Assembly: GCA_963748105.1 (NCBI GenBank)
Contig: CAVVHP010000011.1
Location: forward strand, 310,001-374,000
Direction: 5' to 3'
DNA: 64,000 bases
From: JAKAGZ01 sp963748105
GTDB taxonomy: Bacteria > Bacteroidota > Ignavibacteria > Ignavibacteriales > Ignavibacteriaceae
The position numbers were made by a program, and so were the translations under genes. Under the pieces are notes generated by a model. That model saw only the letters and a list, made by a program, of their open reading frames with translations, was not told the origin of the DNA and ran no database searches. Shown here piece after piece: positions 17,790 through 27,499 of this stretch (the first letter of the stretch is position 1; each line of letters starts with the position of its first letter).

Positions 17790-18563
17790 ATGGCGAATAT
17801 TCATCCGACCGCCATTGTAAGCGGTAAAGCAAAATTAGGCAAGAATATTTCTGTTGGCCCTTATGCAATTATTGAAGATGATGTAGAAATTGGTGATGGG
17901 ACTTCAATAGGACCTCATGCAGTAATTTATAATGGCGCACGTATTGGAAATTATGTAACCATCCATCAAGCCGCTTCCATAGCGCACATACCACAGGATC
18001 TAAAATTTGGAAATGAAAAGACCTATTTCTACGTCGGAGATAATACTGTTATACACGAGTATGTAACTCTACATCGTGGAACAAAAGAGACGGGTTTTTC
18101 CAGAATCGGCAGTAACTGTTTATTGATGGCTTACTCTCATGTTGCTCATGATACAGTTGTTGGTGATAATTGTATTTTGGCAAACGGAGTACAATTAGCC
18201 GGTCACGTTATACTTGAAGAGTTTGTAATTATAGGAGGCCTAACTCCGGTTCATCAATTTTGTAAAGTTGGAAAGCATTGCATGATTGGGGGAGGTTTCA
18301 GAGTTACACAGGATGTTCCTCCATTTATTCTTTCGGCAGGCGAACCTTTAAAATTTTCAGGTTTAAATCTGCTAGGGTTGCGCCGCAGAGGATTTTCAAA
18401 TGACGATATTATGTTGCTGAAAAAAGCATATGGTTATATTTATGATCACTCACTAAATGTAAGCCAGGCAAAGGAAAAAATCATTGCCGAAATTCAAAAC
18501 AAGCATGTCGATTCCATTATTAAATTTTTGGCACAAAGCAAAAGAGGAATTGTAGGAAAGTGA
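17790..18563 (+). CDS. lpxA: UDP-N-acetylglucosamine acyltransferase
   Basis: A 257-residue left-handed beta-helix enzyme performing the first step of lipid A synthesis, O-acylation of UDP-GlcNAc. Hexapeptide repeats run from residue 3. VTLHRGTKETGFSRIGSNC and LMAYSHVAHDTVVGDNCI carry the catalytic His in the AHD context, and GGFRVTQDVPPFILSAGEP is the LpxA C-terminal signature. It lies 7 bp after lpxC-fabZ and ends overlapping the next gene by 4 bp, so it is translationally coupled on both sides. The length is normal. Confidence 0.97.
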   Translation: MANIHPTAIVSGKAKLGKNISVGPYAIIEDDVEIGDGTSIGPHAVIYNGARIGNYVTIHQAASIAHIPQDLKFGNEKTYFYVGDNTVIHEYVTLHRGTKETGFSRIGSNCLLMAYSHVAHDTVVGDNCILANGVQLAGHVILEEFVIIGGLTPVHQFCKVGKHCMIGGGFRVTQDVPPFILSAGEPLKFSGLNLLGLRRRGFSNDDIMLLKKAYGYIYDHSLNVSQAKEKIIAEIQNKHVDSIIKFLAQSKRGIVGK

Positions 18564-19321
18564 AATGGCGTTTCATTAATACGGGTTTTAATACGGGTAA
18601 GTTTAATATGGAATATGATATTAAACTTGCAAATGAAATTAAAACAGATGAGGCGATTTTTCGACTTTATAGATGGAAACCTTATTGCATCTCAATTGGA
18701 GCTAACCAGGAATATAATTCTGTTAATATTACAAAAGCTAACAATGATAACATTGATATAGTAAAACGACCGACAGGCGGGAGAGCAATACTTCATTCCG
18801 AAGAACTTACTTATTCTGTTATATTACCTATTGAAATGAATTTTTCTGCAAGAGGCGCTTATCATGAAATTAACCGGGCATTACAAAAAGGTTTGCTGAA
18901 TTATAACAATAAATTAGAAGAAATTTGCCTGGAAAATATTCAGCCGGATTTTAAGGGATTTTATAAAGAGGAACGAAGTGCGATTTGTTTTGCTGTTTCT
19001 GCTAAAAGTGAATTAAAATTTCAAAACAAAAAACTTGTGGGAAGTGCCCAAAGAAAATTGGGAAAAACCCTTCTTCAGCACGGATCGATACTTTGTGGTG
19101 ATTACCATTTGAATATAATTGATTATCTCGATATTGATGTTGCAGACATTATTCCACTGAAAAATGAGATAAAAAACACTACAACAAACCTGCGCTCTAT
19201 TTTAAATGAAGAAATTGATTATAATAGGCTGGAGGGTTCTTTATTGAACGGGTTTGAAGAATATTTCAATACAACATTTGAAGAAATTGGTAAATCCGAA
19301 AGAGAGAATATTTTATTTTAA
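18560..19321 (+). CDS. LipM-like octanoyltransferase (BPL/LplA/LipB superfamily)
   Basis: A 253-residue protein of the biotin/lipoate ligase superfamily. VKRPTGGRAILHSEELTYSV (about 71-90) is the substrate-binding block. KLVGSAQRKLGKTLLQHGSI matches the LipM/LplA type, and a Cys in AICFAVSAKSEL lies where Bacillus LipM has its catalytic Cys. I therefore prefer octanoyl-ACP:GcvH octanoyltransferase over an ATP-dependent lipoate ligase; this is inference. GTG start, overlapping the lpxA stop as GTGA. Its place within the lipid A cluster is probably a matter of shared acyl-ACP supply or chance rather than a lipid A role. Confidence 0.8.
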   Translation: MKWRFINTGFNTGKFNMEYDIKLANEIKTDEAIFRLYRWKPYCISIGANQEYNSVNITKANNDNIDIVKRPTGGRAILHSEELTYSVILPIEMNFSARGAYHEINRALQKGLLNYNNKLEEICLENIQPDFKGFYKEERSAICFAVSAKSELKFQNKKLVGSAQRKLGKTLLQHGSILCGDYHLNIIDYLDIDVADIIPLKNEIKNTTTNLRSILNEEIDYNRLEGSLLNGFEEYFNTTFEEIGKSERENILF

Positions 19322-19341
19322 TATATTTTGCGGAATAAAAA

Positions 19342-20157
19342 ATGAGTACAGAAAAACAGATTAAAAGAGTTACTACTAAAACTTTAAGCTTACTGAAAAA
19401 AAAGAAGATCAAAATAACCGCACTTACAGCTTACGACTTTATAACTGCAAAAATCCTGGATGAGTCAGGAATTGATATTGTTTTGGTTGGTGATTCATTA
19501 GGAAATGTTTTTCAGGGAAATGAAACGACTCTTCCAGTGACTATGGATGAAATGATTTATCATACAAAAGCTGTTACAAAAGGCGTAGAAAGAGCTATGA
19601 TTGTGACTGATATGCCATTTATGTCTTATCAGCTAAGCGTAGATGAGGGATTCAGAAATGCAGGTCGGATAATGAAAGAAACCTCAGCAGGCGCAGTAAA
19701 ATTAGAAGGTGGACTCCGTGTAGCTGAGACAATTAAAAAAATTACTGATGCCGGAATTCCGGTTATGGGGCATATTGGACTAACTCCTCAAAGCATACAT
19801 CAATTTGGCAGTTACAGGGAACGCGGAAGAAATAAAAATGAAGCAGAGGAAATATTAAACGATGCCAAAGCTATTGAGGAAGCGGGTGCATTCTCAATTG
19901 TAATTGAGAAAATTCCTGCTGCCCTTGCAAAACGAGTAACAGAATCTGTAAAAATTCCGACCATTGGAATTGGAGCAGGAGCCTATTGTGACGGACAAAT
20001 TCTAGTTACGCCTGATATGCTTGGCCTAAATGTAGATTTTCATCCCAGGTTTGTTAGAAGATATGCTAATCTTGCTGATGAATTATCGAAAGCAGTTAAA
20101 TCCTATATTGATGATATTAAAACAGATAAATTTCCGTCGGACGAAGAAAGTTATTAG
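19342..20157 (+). CDS. panB: 3-methyl-2-oxobutanoate hydroxymethyltransferase
   Basis: A 271-residue TIM-barrel enzyme adding a hydroxymethyl group from methylene-tetrahydrofolate to ketoisovalerate, the first step of pantothenate and CoA synthesis. Visible signatures are ITALTAYDFITAKILDESGI, VLVGDSLGNVFQGNETTLPV (metal-binding Asp in GDS), GAVKLEGG, MGHIGLTPQSIHQFG and PTIGIGAGAYCDGQILV. The length is typical. It lies 20 bp after the LipM-like gene; panC is not in the window. Confidence 0.97.
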   Translation: MSTEKQIKRVTTKTLSLLKKKKIKITALTAYDFITAKILDESGIDIVLVGDSLGNVFQGNETTLPVTMDEMIYHTKAVTKGVERAMIVTDMPFMSYQLSVDEGFRNAGRIMKETSAGAVKLEGGLRVAETIKKITDAGIPVMGHIGLTPQSIHQFGSYRERGRNKNEAEEILNDAKAIEEAGAFSIVIEKIPAALAKRVTESVKIPTIGIGAGAYCDGQILVTPDMLGLNVDFHPRFVRRYANLADELSKAVKSYIDDIKTDKFPSDEESY

Positions 20158-20197
20158 CTCAAGGAAAATTCTTTCCAGATAATTTTTAATTCTGATA

Positions 20198-21319
20198 ATG
20201 AAAAAAAACATATTTGCATTCCTAATAATTTTACTAATTGTTTTTCCTTCGGATTCGTTTACACAAACCGAATCTTTTCTTGAAGGAGCAATGGTTACCT
20301 GTATACAGCCGCAGGGCGATTATATATGGTTTGCAACATACGGACAGGGAATATACCGATATTCCATCAAGGAGCAGAAGTGGTTTAATTTCTCAACTAA
20401 AAATCAGAATGCTGAAAATGATTTCTTCTATTCCATTGCTGTAAATAAAAATTATTTATGGGCGGGTACTGTTGAAGGGCTATATATTTATGATATTAAA
20501 AGAAATCATTGGAGAAAAAGAAAATTTGCCCAGGGGGGTGAACTTGGTAACTGGATTCGTACACTTTGTTTTGACCCCGAACAAAATGTTTTATGGATTG
20601 GCAGATTTAAGAATCTAACACGACTGGATGTAAAAAGAAATAGATATTCAGATATTAATTTAACTGAAAAAGATGATAGCAAAACAAATAATTTTAAATC
20701 AATTCATCTGGATGGAGACAGCCTTGTCTGGTTTGGTACGGAATCCGGTGTTCATGTTTATGATAAATCAAAAGCTTTCGATAATAAATCAGCCTGGCGA
20801 TTTTTAAATAATAAAGGAAAAGGTTTTAACGGCGAAGGAGAAGCTGTTTCAATTCCTGATATTCTTTTTGAAGGTAAAGATATTTGGTTTGCCACAGATG
20901 AATTTATCACAATAGCCCAACCTGATTTTAATATTGGAGGGGTTTATAAATTTAACCGAAAACTGGACTGGGATAGAATTTCGGCAAATAATGGTCTGTA
21001 CGGAAATGGTATTTATTGCCTCGCTCGTACGGGAAATAAGATCTGGGCTGGCCTTTATACCTTTAATGTGGACGACAAAACAGAATATGGAAGAGGAATT
21101 GCACTGATTGACAGGTACACTGAAAAAGTTACATCACCGGAAACAAATTCTTTAAATCTGTATTCAATGAAAATCTTGTCAATGTATTTTGACGGAAATT
21201 CTATGTGGCTTGGTACAGATAACGGGCTATATAAAATCAGAATTAATAATCCGCTTGCTCACTGGGGAAATATAAAAGAAAGCGTAAGATCAAAATCCTC
21301 CAGCAGTAAGAGAAACTAA
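20198..21319 (+). CDS. Secreted seven-bladed beta-propeller (reg_prop-type repeats)
   Basis: A 373-residue protein with a signal peptide (about 23 residues, KKNIFAFLIILLIVFPSDSF) followed by about seven repeats of the two-component-regulator-propeller type. Each is built around a W-x-G/A-T core: YIWFATYGQGIYRY, YLWAGTVEGLYIYD, VLWIGRFKNLTRLD, LVWFGTESGVHVYD, DIWFATDEF, KIWAGLYTF and MWLGTDNGLYKIR. In large hybrid sensors such propellers sense periplasmic ligands. Here the propeller stands alone with no kinase or membrane segment after it, so it may be a binding or scaffold protein. The specific function is unknown. It lies 40 bp after panB, perhaps in the same transcript. Confidence 0.8.
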   Translation: MKKNIFAFLIILLIVFPSDSFTQTESFLEGAMVTCIQPQGDYIWFATYGQGIYRYSIKEQKWFNFSTKNQNAENDFFYSIAVNKNYLWAGTVEGLYIYDIKRNHWRKRKFAQGGELGNWIRTLCFDPEQNVLWIGRFKNLTRLDVKRNRYSDINLTEKDDSKTNNFKSIHLDGDSLVWFGTESGVHVYDKSKAFDNKSAWRFLNNKGKGFNGEGEAVSIPDILFEGKDIWFATDEFITIAQPDFNIGGVYKFNRKLDWDRISANNGLYGNGIYCLARTGNKIWAGLYTFNVDDKTEYGRGIALIDRYTEKVTSPETNSLNLYSMKILSMYFDGNSMWLGTDNGLYKIRINNPLAHWGNIKESVRSKSSSSKRN

Positions 21320-21451
21320 TAAGTGATTAGAATGTTTCTTGAGTTTGAAATATTATTGTAGCTTCCCGCCTGATATGTTGCTTATTCTCACTTTTTCAGC
21401 ATTTAATTTATCATTATCTTATTCAGTAAATTTTCTAATCTTGGACAAAAT

Positions 21452-22444
21452 ATGGTCAAATTAACAAATAATAGACTGATTTCATTAAAGAAAAAATTCA
21501 ATAATCTGAATATTGCGGTTGTTGGCGACATGATGCTGGACTGCTATTTTTGGGGAGACGTAAAAAGGATTTCTCCGGAAGCACCTGTTCCAGTAGTGGA
21601 AGTTGGAAATGAGTTTTTCAGATTTGGTGGAGCAGCAAATGTAGCCTTAAATATTAGTAAGCTGGGCGGTATTCCGATTCCGGTTGGAATTATAGGCTAC
21701 GATAATTATGGCACCACATTTACTTCTTTAATTACCGAATCCAATATTACCGACGATGGAATAATTGTGGATGAAGAAAGACCTACTACTGCTAAAACCA
21801 GGGTTATTGCAGATAGTCAGCACGTTGTTAGAATTGACAAAGAAAGTAAGACAAACATTAGTAATAAAATCCAGAATAAAATTTATAATTATCTTGAGAA
21901 AAATATTAATAACCTGGATGGAATTATTCTGCAGGATTATAATAAAGGTGTATTAACTGTTTCATTGATCGAGAAGATAATTTCACTGGCAAATAAAAAC
22001 AATGTTTTAATTACTGTAGATCCTAAATTCAATAATTTCTTTGCTTATAAGAATGTTACAGTCTTTAAACCGAACAGAAAAGAAGCAGAAGATGTACTTG
22101 GTATGAAAATTAAAACCGCTGATGATATCAAAACAGCGGGTGAAAAAATTCTTGGGAAATTAAATGCTAAATATCTGTTGCTCACACTGGGCGAGGATGG
22201 TATAGCAGTTTTTGAAAAAGGAAAACTACCGAGACAAATGCCTACGAAAGCCAGGAAGGTCGCAGACGTTTCCGGCGCAGGAGATACTGTGATTTCTACA
22301 TTAACGATGGCACTGGCGTCAGGTGCAAACATATGGGAGGCATCATATCTTGCAAATTATGCAGGTGGAATTGTTTGTGAAGAAGTAGGTATCATTCCAA
22401 TTGAACAAAAGAAATTATTTGATATAGTAATAAAAGAGCTTTAA
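21452..22444 (+). CDS. rfaE1: D-glycero-beta-D-manno-heptose-7-phosphate kinase (HldE kinase half)
   Basis: A 330-residue PfkB-family sugar kinase that phosphorylates heptose 7-phosphate at C1 on the way to ADP-heptose for the LPS core. NIAVVGDMMLDCYFWGDVKR is the HldE-type opening, FRFGGAANVALNISKLGG binds sugar, and VADVSGAGDTVISTLTMALA carries the GAGD anion hole and catalytic Asp. The kinase and nucleotidyltransferase are separate genes here (fused in E. coli HldE), 4 bp apart. The product could also be described as an ADP-heptose synthase subunit. Confidence 0.92.
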   Translation: MVKLTNNRLISLKKKFNNLNIAVVGDMMLDCYFWGDVKRISPEAPVPVVEVGNEFFRFGGAANVALNISKLGGIPIPVGIIGYDNYGTTFTSLITESNITDDGIIVDEERPTTAKTRVIADSQHVVRIDKESKTNISNKIQNKIYNYLEKNINNLDGIILQDYNKGVLTVSLIEKIISLANKNNVLITVDPKFNNFFAYKNVTVFKPNRKEAEDVLGMKIKTADDIKTAGEKILGKLNAKYLLLTLGEDGIAVFEKGKLPRQMPTKARKVADVSGAGDTVISTLTMALASGANIWEASYLANYAGGIVCEEVGIIPIEQKKLFDIVIKEL

Positions 22445-22448
22445 CAAA

Positions 22449-22925
22449 TTGAATGAAGTTAAATCAAGAGATCAAATAAAAATTATCAGGCAAAAGCTGA
22501 TAAAAGAAAATAAGAAAGTTGTTTTTACAAACGGCTGTTTCGATATACTGCATTCCGGGCACGTGGATTATCTTACTAAAGCAAAGGCTCTCGGTGATAT
22601 CCTTGTAGTTGGTTTGAATAGTGACAAATCCATCAGGAAGATCAAAGGGGGAAAAAGGCCAATTGTAAATGAAAGAAACAGAGCAATAATCTTATCGGCA
22701 TTAAAGCCTGTTAATTATATTGTCCTTTTTGATGAAGAGACTCCGGCAAATTTGATTGACGAAATTATTCCTGATATCCTGGTTAAAGGAGGCGATTGGG
22801 ACATGGATAAAATAGTTGGGAAAGATACTGTCCTTAATAATGGTGGAGAGGTAAAAACAATTGAGTTTGTGAACGATCAATCAACTTCTAAAATTATCGA
22901 GACGATAATCAGCAGATATAAATAG
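22449..22925 (+). CDS. rfaE2: D-glycero-beta-D-manno-heptose 1-phosphate adenylyltransferase (HldE transferase half)
   Basis: A 158-residue cytidylyltransferase-fold enzyme that makes ADP-heptose from heptose 1-phosphate and ATP. KVVFTNGCFDILHSGHVDYL (24-43) carries the HxGH nucleotide-binding motif, followed by LNSDKSIRKIKGGKRPIVN and an ISR-type C-terminal helix (SKIIETIISRYK). TTG start, 4 bp behind rfaE1. Full length for the stand-alone form. A 7-bp hairpin (CCTGTAA / TTACAGG, 22928-22955) follows but lacks a U-tract. Confidence 0.93.
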   Translation: MNEVKSRDQIKIIRQKLIKENKKVVFTNGCFDILHSGHVDYLTKAKALGDILVVGLNSDKSIRKIKGGKRPIVNERNRAIILSALKPVNYIVLFDEETPANLIDEIIPDILVKGGDWDMDKIVGKDTVLNNGGEVKTIEFVNDQSTSKIIETIISRYK

Positions 22926-22999
22926 TATCCTGTAATATTGAAACAATCTCTTACAGGCAGGGTTTAAAGTAATTTCAATTAAAACTTGATTTAATCTAT

Positions 23000-25900
23000 T
23001 TGTTTGGAAAGGCAAAAAATAATAAAAGGCAGAGGACTCTTTTACAAAAAATTGTAAACGTGTTCTTATATGCAGGGATATGCCTTCTTGTGCTTTTTAT
23101 GATATTCTTCGCGATTAGCCAAACCTCTACCTTTCGCAATTATCTGAAAGACTATGTAACGGAAAAAGTTAATAGCTCCATTAATGGTAAACTTAATATT
23201 GAAAGTCTTGATGGAACTATATTTACTACACTAATTCTTCACAATACAACTATAACGCTAAAAAGTGATACACTTTTCAAGGCTTCTAAAATAGATATAA
23301 AAACAAGTCCCCTGGAACTACTTTTTAAGAGAATTTACGTGAGATATGCCGGTATTAGTGATGCTAGTATTAACCTTGTTGAAGACTCTGATGGAATATT
23401 GAATTTATCTTCTTTAGGCAAACCATCAATAGAGGACTCTTCATCTTTAGAATTCCCTTTCAAAATTGTAGCTCCTGATTTTGAGTTGCATAATGTAAAT
23501 TTTAGTCTGCAGAATTATAAATATGTAAATAGTACAGAAGTTTATGATTCGCTAAATTTTAATGACTTTCGGATAAAAAATATAAACTTGAAACTTGCTG
23601 CCGTAATTGATTTAGGTAAAAAAGATTTCTTTGTAGAAATGAAGGAACTAAGTTTTGCACCAAACTTGAAGCATTTTGATCTCAAAAATTTAACAGGAAA
23701 TTTAGCTTTAAATACAAGTATAATTTCAGCTGATAATTTACTGATAAAAACTCCTGAATCGGATATCAGGATAAATGGAACTTTAAATAATTATGACTTA
23801 TTTGGTAGCTCTGAATTGAAAAATGGAGAGCTAGACGCAGATATTGACGGCCTGGTTTCACTGAAAGAATTATCGGATTTTGTCTCTGTATTTAATAACT
23901 CCGTGGAGCGTGTAAAACTAAAGACTAGGATATCTGGAAGGGTACATAATCTATCTGCCAGCAATATTGAGATATCATTTCTCAAAACAAAATTAGAAAC
24001 CAGAGGCAGAATATATAATTTGAATGACCCCGGTAACCTTGAATTAAAACTAAGCTTTTTCAATTCATACATTAATGAGCCGGACGTTAAAAAATTATTT
24101 CCAGCGTTAAATATTCCGGTATTTCAATCTCTTGGATTGCTGACAATTGATACTCTACGATTTGATGGTAAACCCTTAGACTTTGATGCAAATATTTTAT
24201 TGAAGACTCAAACAGGAAGTATCATGGTTGGCGGACATGCCAATTTTCAAAAGAAATTAATCGATTATAATCTGAATTTTTCTACTTCCAATTTTGATTT
24301 AAGACCCTTTGTCGGATTAACATCAAGTATTAATTCAAGCGGCAAATTAAAAGGATATGGCACTAATCCCCAGGGCATGAAAGCAAATCTTACATTTAAT
24401 GGAAATGGTTCAACCATAAATGGAATAAATCTAGACTCTCTAAATATTACTGTAAATGCTGATAAGAAGAACATCCTTTACAAACTGGGTGTAAGTTCTG
24501 ATACTTCAAGCGCAAAACTTGCCGGTATTTTTGATTTTACTCAAGAAGACAATCCGGGTTATGATATAGAAGGGAATGTAAAAAATCTTGACTATAGTAA
24601 AATATTTAAGGATTCAACAAATACCGGGAATTATAATTTTTACCTGAACGGAACTGGACAGAATTTCGATCCTGACAAGATTACACTTTATTTAAGCCTT
24701 GTTGTTAAGAATTCTGTTATGAATGGAGTAGAAATTGATAACAGTGAAGCTACTTTCAATATTATCAGTAAAAAGGATAATCAGAAATCTATTAAAATAA
24801 CTTCTGATGTAGCTGATCTTACGCTGGATGGAAAATTTTCCTTACCAAAGACAATAGCACTTGTATCGGATGAAACTGAATTATTGACGAAAGTTTCAAG
24901 AGAAAAAATTAATAGTATATTTTCTTCAGATAGCGTTGAAACATTACATACACCTGCTAATACAAATGCAAATCAATTAAATAAATTTGAAAGATTTAGT
25001 AATGTAAATCAGGATAACGACTTTAAATTCAAAATTAAATTAAAAGAATTTAACCTGGTTTCAATATTTCTGAAAAATGATAAACTTTATATCAATGGTG
25101 AAATTAATGGCAGGATTTATAATAATGCAGACAGTGTGAATGTTAAAGTGAACACAGATCTGGGTTATATAAAATTCTTAGGACAAACAGATATCTTTTT
25201 TTTGTCTGGACTAAATCTTGGTATTGATTTCTCAAATAGCTTTAATGCAGATAAATTAAACGATATTTTTGCTGCAGTTAATCTTAATACAAAGCGGGTA
25301 TTTACTGGTTCAGACATTCATGATTTTATTTTTAATCTTTCTCTTGCCAATAATATAGCTGATATTAATTTTTCTACAAGGCTGGAAGATTATTTAACAG
25401 CAAGACTGAAGGGTAATCTTGATTTGTCTGGGAATAGAATTTCTGTAAATCTTGATTCGCTGGGAGTTGCTTACAATAATTTTAATCTCTCAAACAAGGG
25501 AAGAATATTAGGTACAATTTCGAGGGATGAGATCAGGTTTAATAATTTTATAATGACAAAAGATAATAGCGAAATTGATGTTAAGGGAAACCTTAACAGG
25601 TATGGTGATCAGAATTTATTGGTAAAACTAACTCATTTAAAAGCAAAAGATCTGGCCTCAAATTTCTTATCGGTCGGTAGAGTTAATAGCCCCGGGGGGG
25701 ACATTAACTTATCGGCAGTAATTAAGGGAAATTATTCTTCCCCGGTAATAAATATGCAACTTGATGCTGATAGTATTGAATTCAGGGATAAAAAACTTGG
25801 CTATATGACCAGTACTTGGAATTATGGGAATAAGAATCTCAATTTAAATCTCTTGTTAATTGATACACTGGTAAATAAAAATCTACCGCCTTTAAGGATT

Positions 25901-27499
25901 TATGGTAATATTCCAATTGATCTTGCATTAACAGGATCCGGGGAGAGGCTTATAAAGGGAAAGGACATCGACCTGAACATACTTGCCGATAATTTTAATT
26001 TGGGAATTTTTGGTGATATACTCCCGGTTATTAAGAAAGTGCGTGGGTCAATGTTTGCCAACATAAATATTAAAGGCAACTTAACAGATCCTGATCCCCA
26101 GGGATATTTAAAGGTTCGTAATGGGGCATTTATTTCTGAGTTGAATAATCTTGAGTATAACACCAGTTTTAATATTAATATGCATGACAATTCTATTGGC
26201 CTGGATAGTCTTTTTGTACAAAATGTAGAAGGTACAGTTAACGGTGGCACATTATCCGGTACCGGGCAGGCAATATTTGATAATTATGAAGTTACTTCAT
26301 CACAAATTTATCTGGATGGTGAGTTAAAAGTTTTAAGTGAAGCTTCGAAGGGAGTAAGCCCAACGCTTTATGGTGACCTGGTAATTGCTACAAATGGTAA
26401 ACTTGAATTTACTTTTAATTCTGAGGGTGCATATCTTAAAGCGCCGGTGACAATTAAATATGCGGATATTACTGTACCTCAATCACAAAGGGGATATAAA
26501 AATTATTCATCAAATTTTATTTATCGATATGTTCAAGATACAGCAAGAATAAAGAAAAAGGAAATAGATTTTGAAAATCTTATAGCTTTATCACAGCAAC
26601 GGAGCCTGAGCAGTAAGATTACTCCATCAAAGAAGAGTAAATTTGAATATGTGATTAATGCTAGTATAGAAAACGAAGCAAAATTAACTTTTATTCTTGA
26701 TCAGGAGTTTAATCAGATATTAACTACAATTCTAAAGGGTAATTTTAAGTACCAGAATTTAGGTGGACGTCCACTTGCAATAGGCGAACTAAAGCTGGAA
26801 GATGGGTCCACACTGGAATTTCTTACAAAGACATTTCAGGCGGAAGGTTCTCTCAGGTTTGAAAGTGAGCTCAATAATCCATATTTGGATATAGTCGGAA
26901 CATACAAAAATTATTATACTCCGCCCACAGATTCCACTGGAACAAATGAGGTTGAAGTAGCTGTTAAGCTAAATTTAAAAGGTCCGCTAAAAGATCTTGG
27001 GAAAAATTTCATTCAAAATGAAAATAATATAGCAGTTTATTACGGGGCCGATAATATTCAGAATGGTGTAATTGATAAAACGAAGGATGCCTCGGATGCT
27101 GTAATGTTTATAGTAACCGGGCAGTTTCTGGGACGGCAGGGAGGCATTAGCAGTGGAGCACAGACAAGTACAGTAGCCGGTACGGCTTCTTCTTTAGCAG
27201 GTTCATTACTGGGTGGATTTTTAAACTCTTATGCAGGGGATTATGTAAGAAGTGTAGAACTGCGTCGTGTTGGCTCATATACTAAGTTTAATCTATCGGG
27301 AAAGGTTAACAATTTCCGATACAGCGTTGGTGGAACAACTGATGTATTTTCTGACCTCAGCAGAGCTAATTTAAAAATTGAATATCCATTTTTTGAGAAA
27401 TTATTACTGAGACTTGAAAGAAAAGAAGCAGTTACGGAAACAAATAATACGAGTGAAATGATTAATGAACTTGGTCTTAAATATAAATTTGAATTTTGA
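23000..27499 (+). CDS. tamB: TamB/AsmA-like intermembrane protein (DUF490 C-terminal domain)
   Basis: A 1499-residue protein with one N-terminal membrane anchor (VFLYAGICLLVLFMIFFAIS, about 19-38) and then a very long beta-rich periplasmic region. This is the architecture of TamB-type lipid-transport bridges linking inner and outer membranes. The C-terminal 350 residues (after about 1150) contain the conserved DUF490/TamB segment, including GRPLAIGELKLEDGSTLEFL, FESELNNPYLDIVGTYKN, and glycines around FLGRQGGISS. TTG start; no better candidate is visible. The stop overlaps the rnr start by one base. Neighbouring barrel and heptose genes support an envelope role. The alternative, another AsmA-like protein, would be functionally similar. 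Confidence 0.88.
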   Translation: MFGKAKNNKRQRTLLQKIVNVFLYAGICLLVLFMIFFAISQTSTFRNYLKDYVTEKVNSSINGKLNIESLDGTIFTTLILHNTTITLKSDTLFKASKIDIKTSPLELLFKRIYVRYAGISDASINLVEDSDGILNLSSLGKPSIEDSSSLEFPFKIVAPDFELHNVNFSLQNYKYVNSTEVYDSLNFNDFRIKNINLKLAAVIDLGKKDFFVEMKELSFAPNLKHFDLKNLTGNLALNTSIISADNLLIKTPESDIRINGTLNNYDLFGSSELKNGELDADIDGLVSLKELSDFVSVFNNSVERVKLKTRISGRVHNLSASNIEISFLKTKLETRGRIYNLNDPGNLELKLSFFNSYINEPDVKKLFPALNIPVFQSLGLLTIDTLRFDGKPLDFDANILLKTQTGSIMVGGHANFQKKLIDYNLNFSTSNFDLRPFVGLTSSINSSGKLKGYGTNPQGMKANLTFNGNGSTINGINLDSLNITVNADKKNILYKLGVSSDTSSAKLAGIFDFTQEDNPGYDIEGNVKNLDYSKIFKDSTNTGNYNFYLNGTGQNFDPDKITLYLSLVVKNSVMNGVEIDNSEATFNIISKKDNQKSIKITSDVADLTLDGKFSLPKTIALVSDETELLTKVSREKINSIFSSDSVETLHTPANTNANQLNKFERFSNVNQDNDFKFKIKLKEFNLVSIFLKNDKLYINGEINGRIYNNADSVNVKVNTDLGYIKFLGQTDIFFLSGLNLGIDFSNSFNADKLNDIFAAVNLNTKRVFTGSDIHDFIFNLSLANNIADINFSTRLEDYLTARLKGNLDLSGNRISVNLDSLGVAYNNFNLSNKGRILGTISRDEIRFNNFIMTKDNSEIDVKGNLNRYGDQNLLVKLTHLKAKDLASNFLSVGRVNSPGGDINLSAVIKGNYSSPVINMQLDADSIEFRDKKLGYMTSTWNYGNKNLNLNLLLIDTLVNKNLPPLRIYGNIPIDLALTGSGERLIKGKDIDLNILADNFNLGIFGDILPVIKKVRGSMFANINIKGNLTDPDPQGYLKVRNGAFISELNNLEYNTSFNINMHDNSIGLDSLFVQNVEGTVNGGTLSGTGQAIFDNYEVTSSQIYLDGELKVLSEASKGVSPTLYGDLVIATNGKLEFTFNSEGAYLKAPVTIKYADITVPQSQRGYKNYSSNFIYRYVQDTARIKKKEIDFENLIALSQQRSLSSKITPSKKSKFEYVINASIENEAKLTFILDQEFNQILTTILKGNFKYQNLGGRPLAIGELKLEDGSTLEFLTKTFQAEGSLRFESELNNPYLDIVGTYKNYYTPPTDSTGTNEVEVAVKLNLKGPLKDLGKNFIQNENNIAVYYGADNIQNGVIDKTKDASDAVMFIVTGQFLGRQGGISSGAQTSTVAGTASSLAGSLLGGFLNSYAGDYVRSVELRRVGSYTKFNLSGKVNNFRYSVGGTTDVFSDLSRANLKIEYPFFEKLLLRLERKEAVTETNNTSEMINELGLKYKFEF

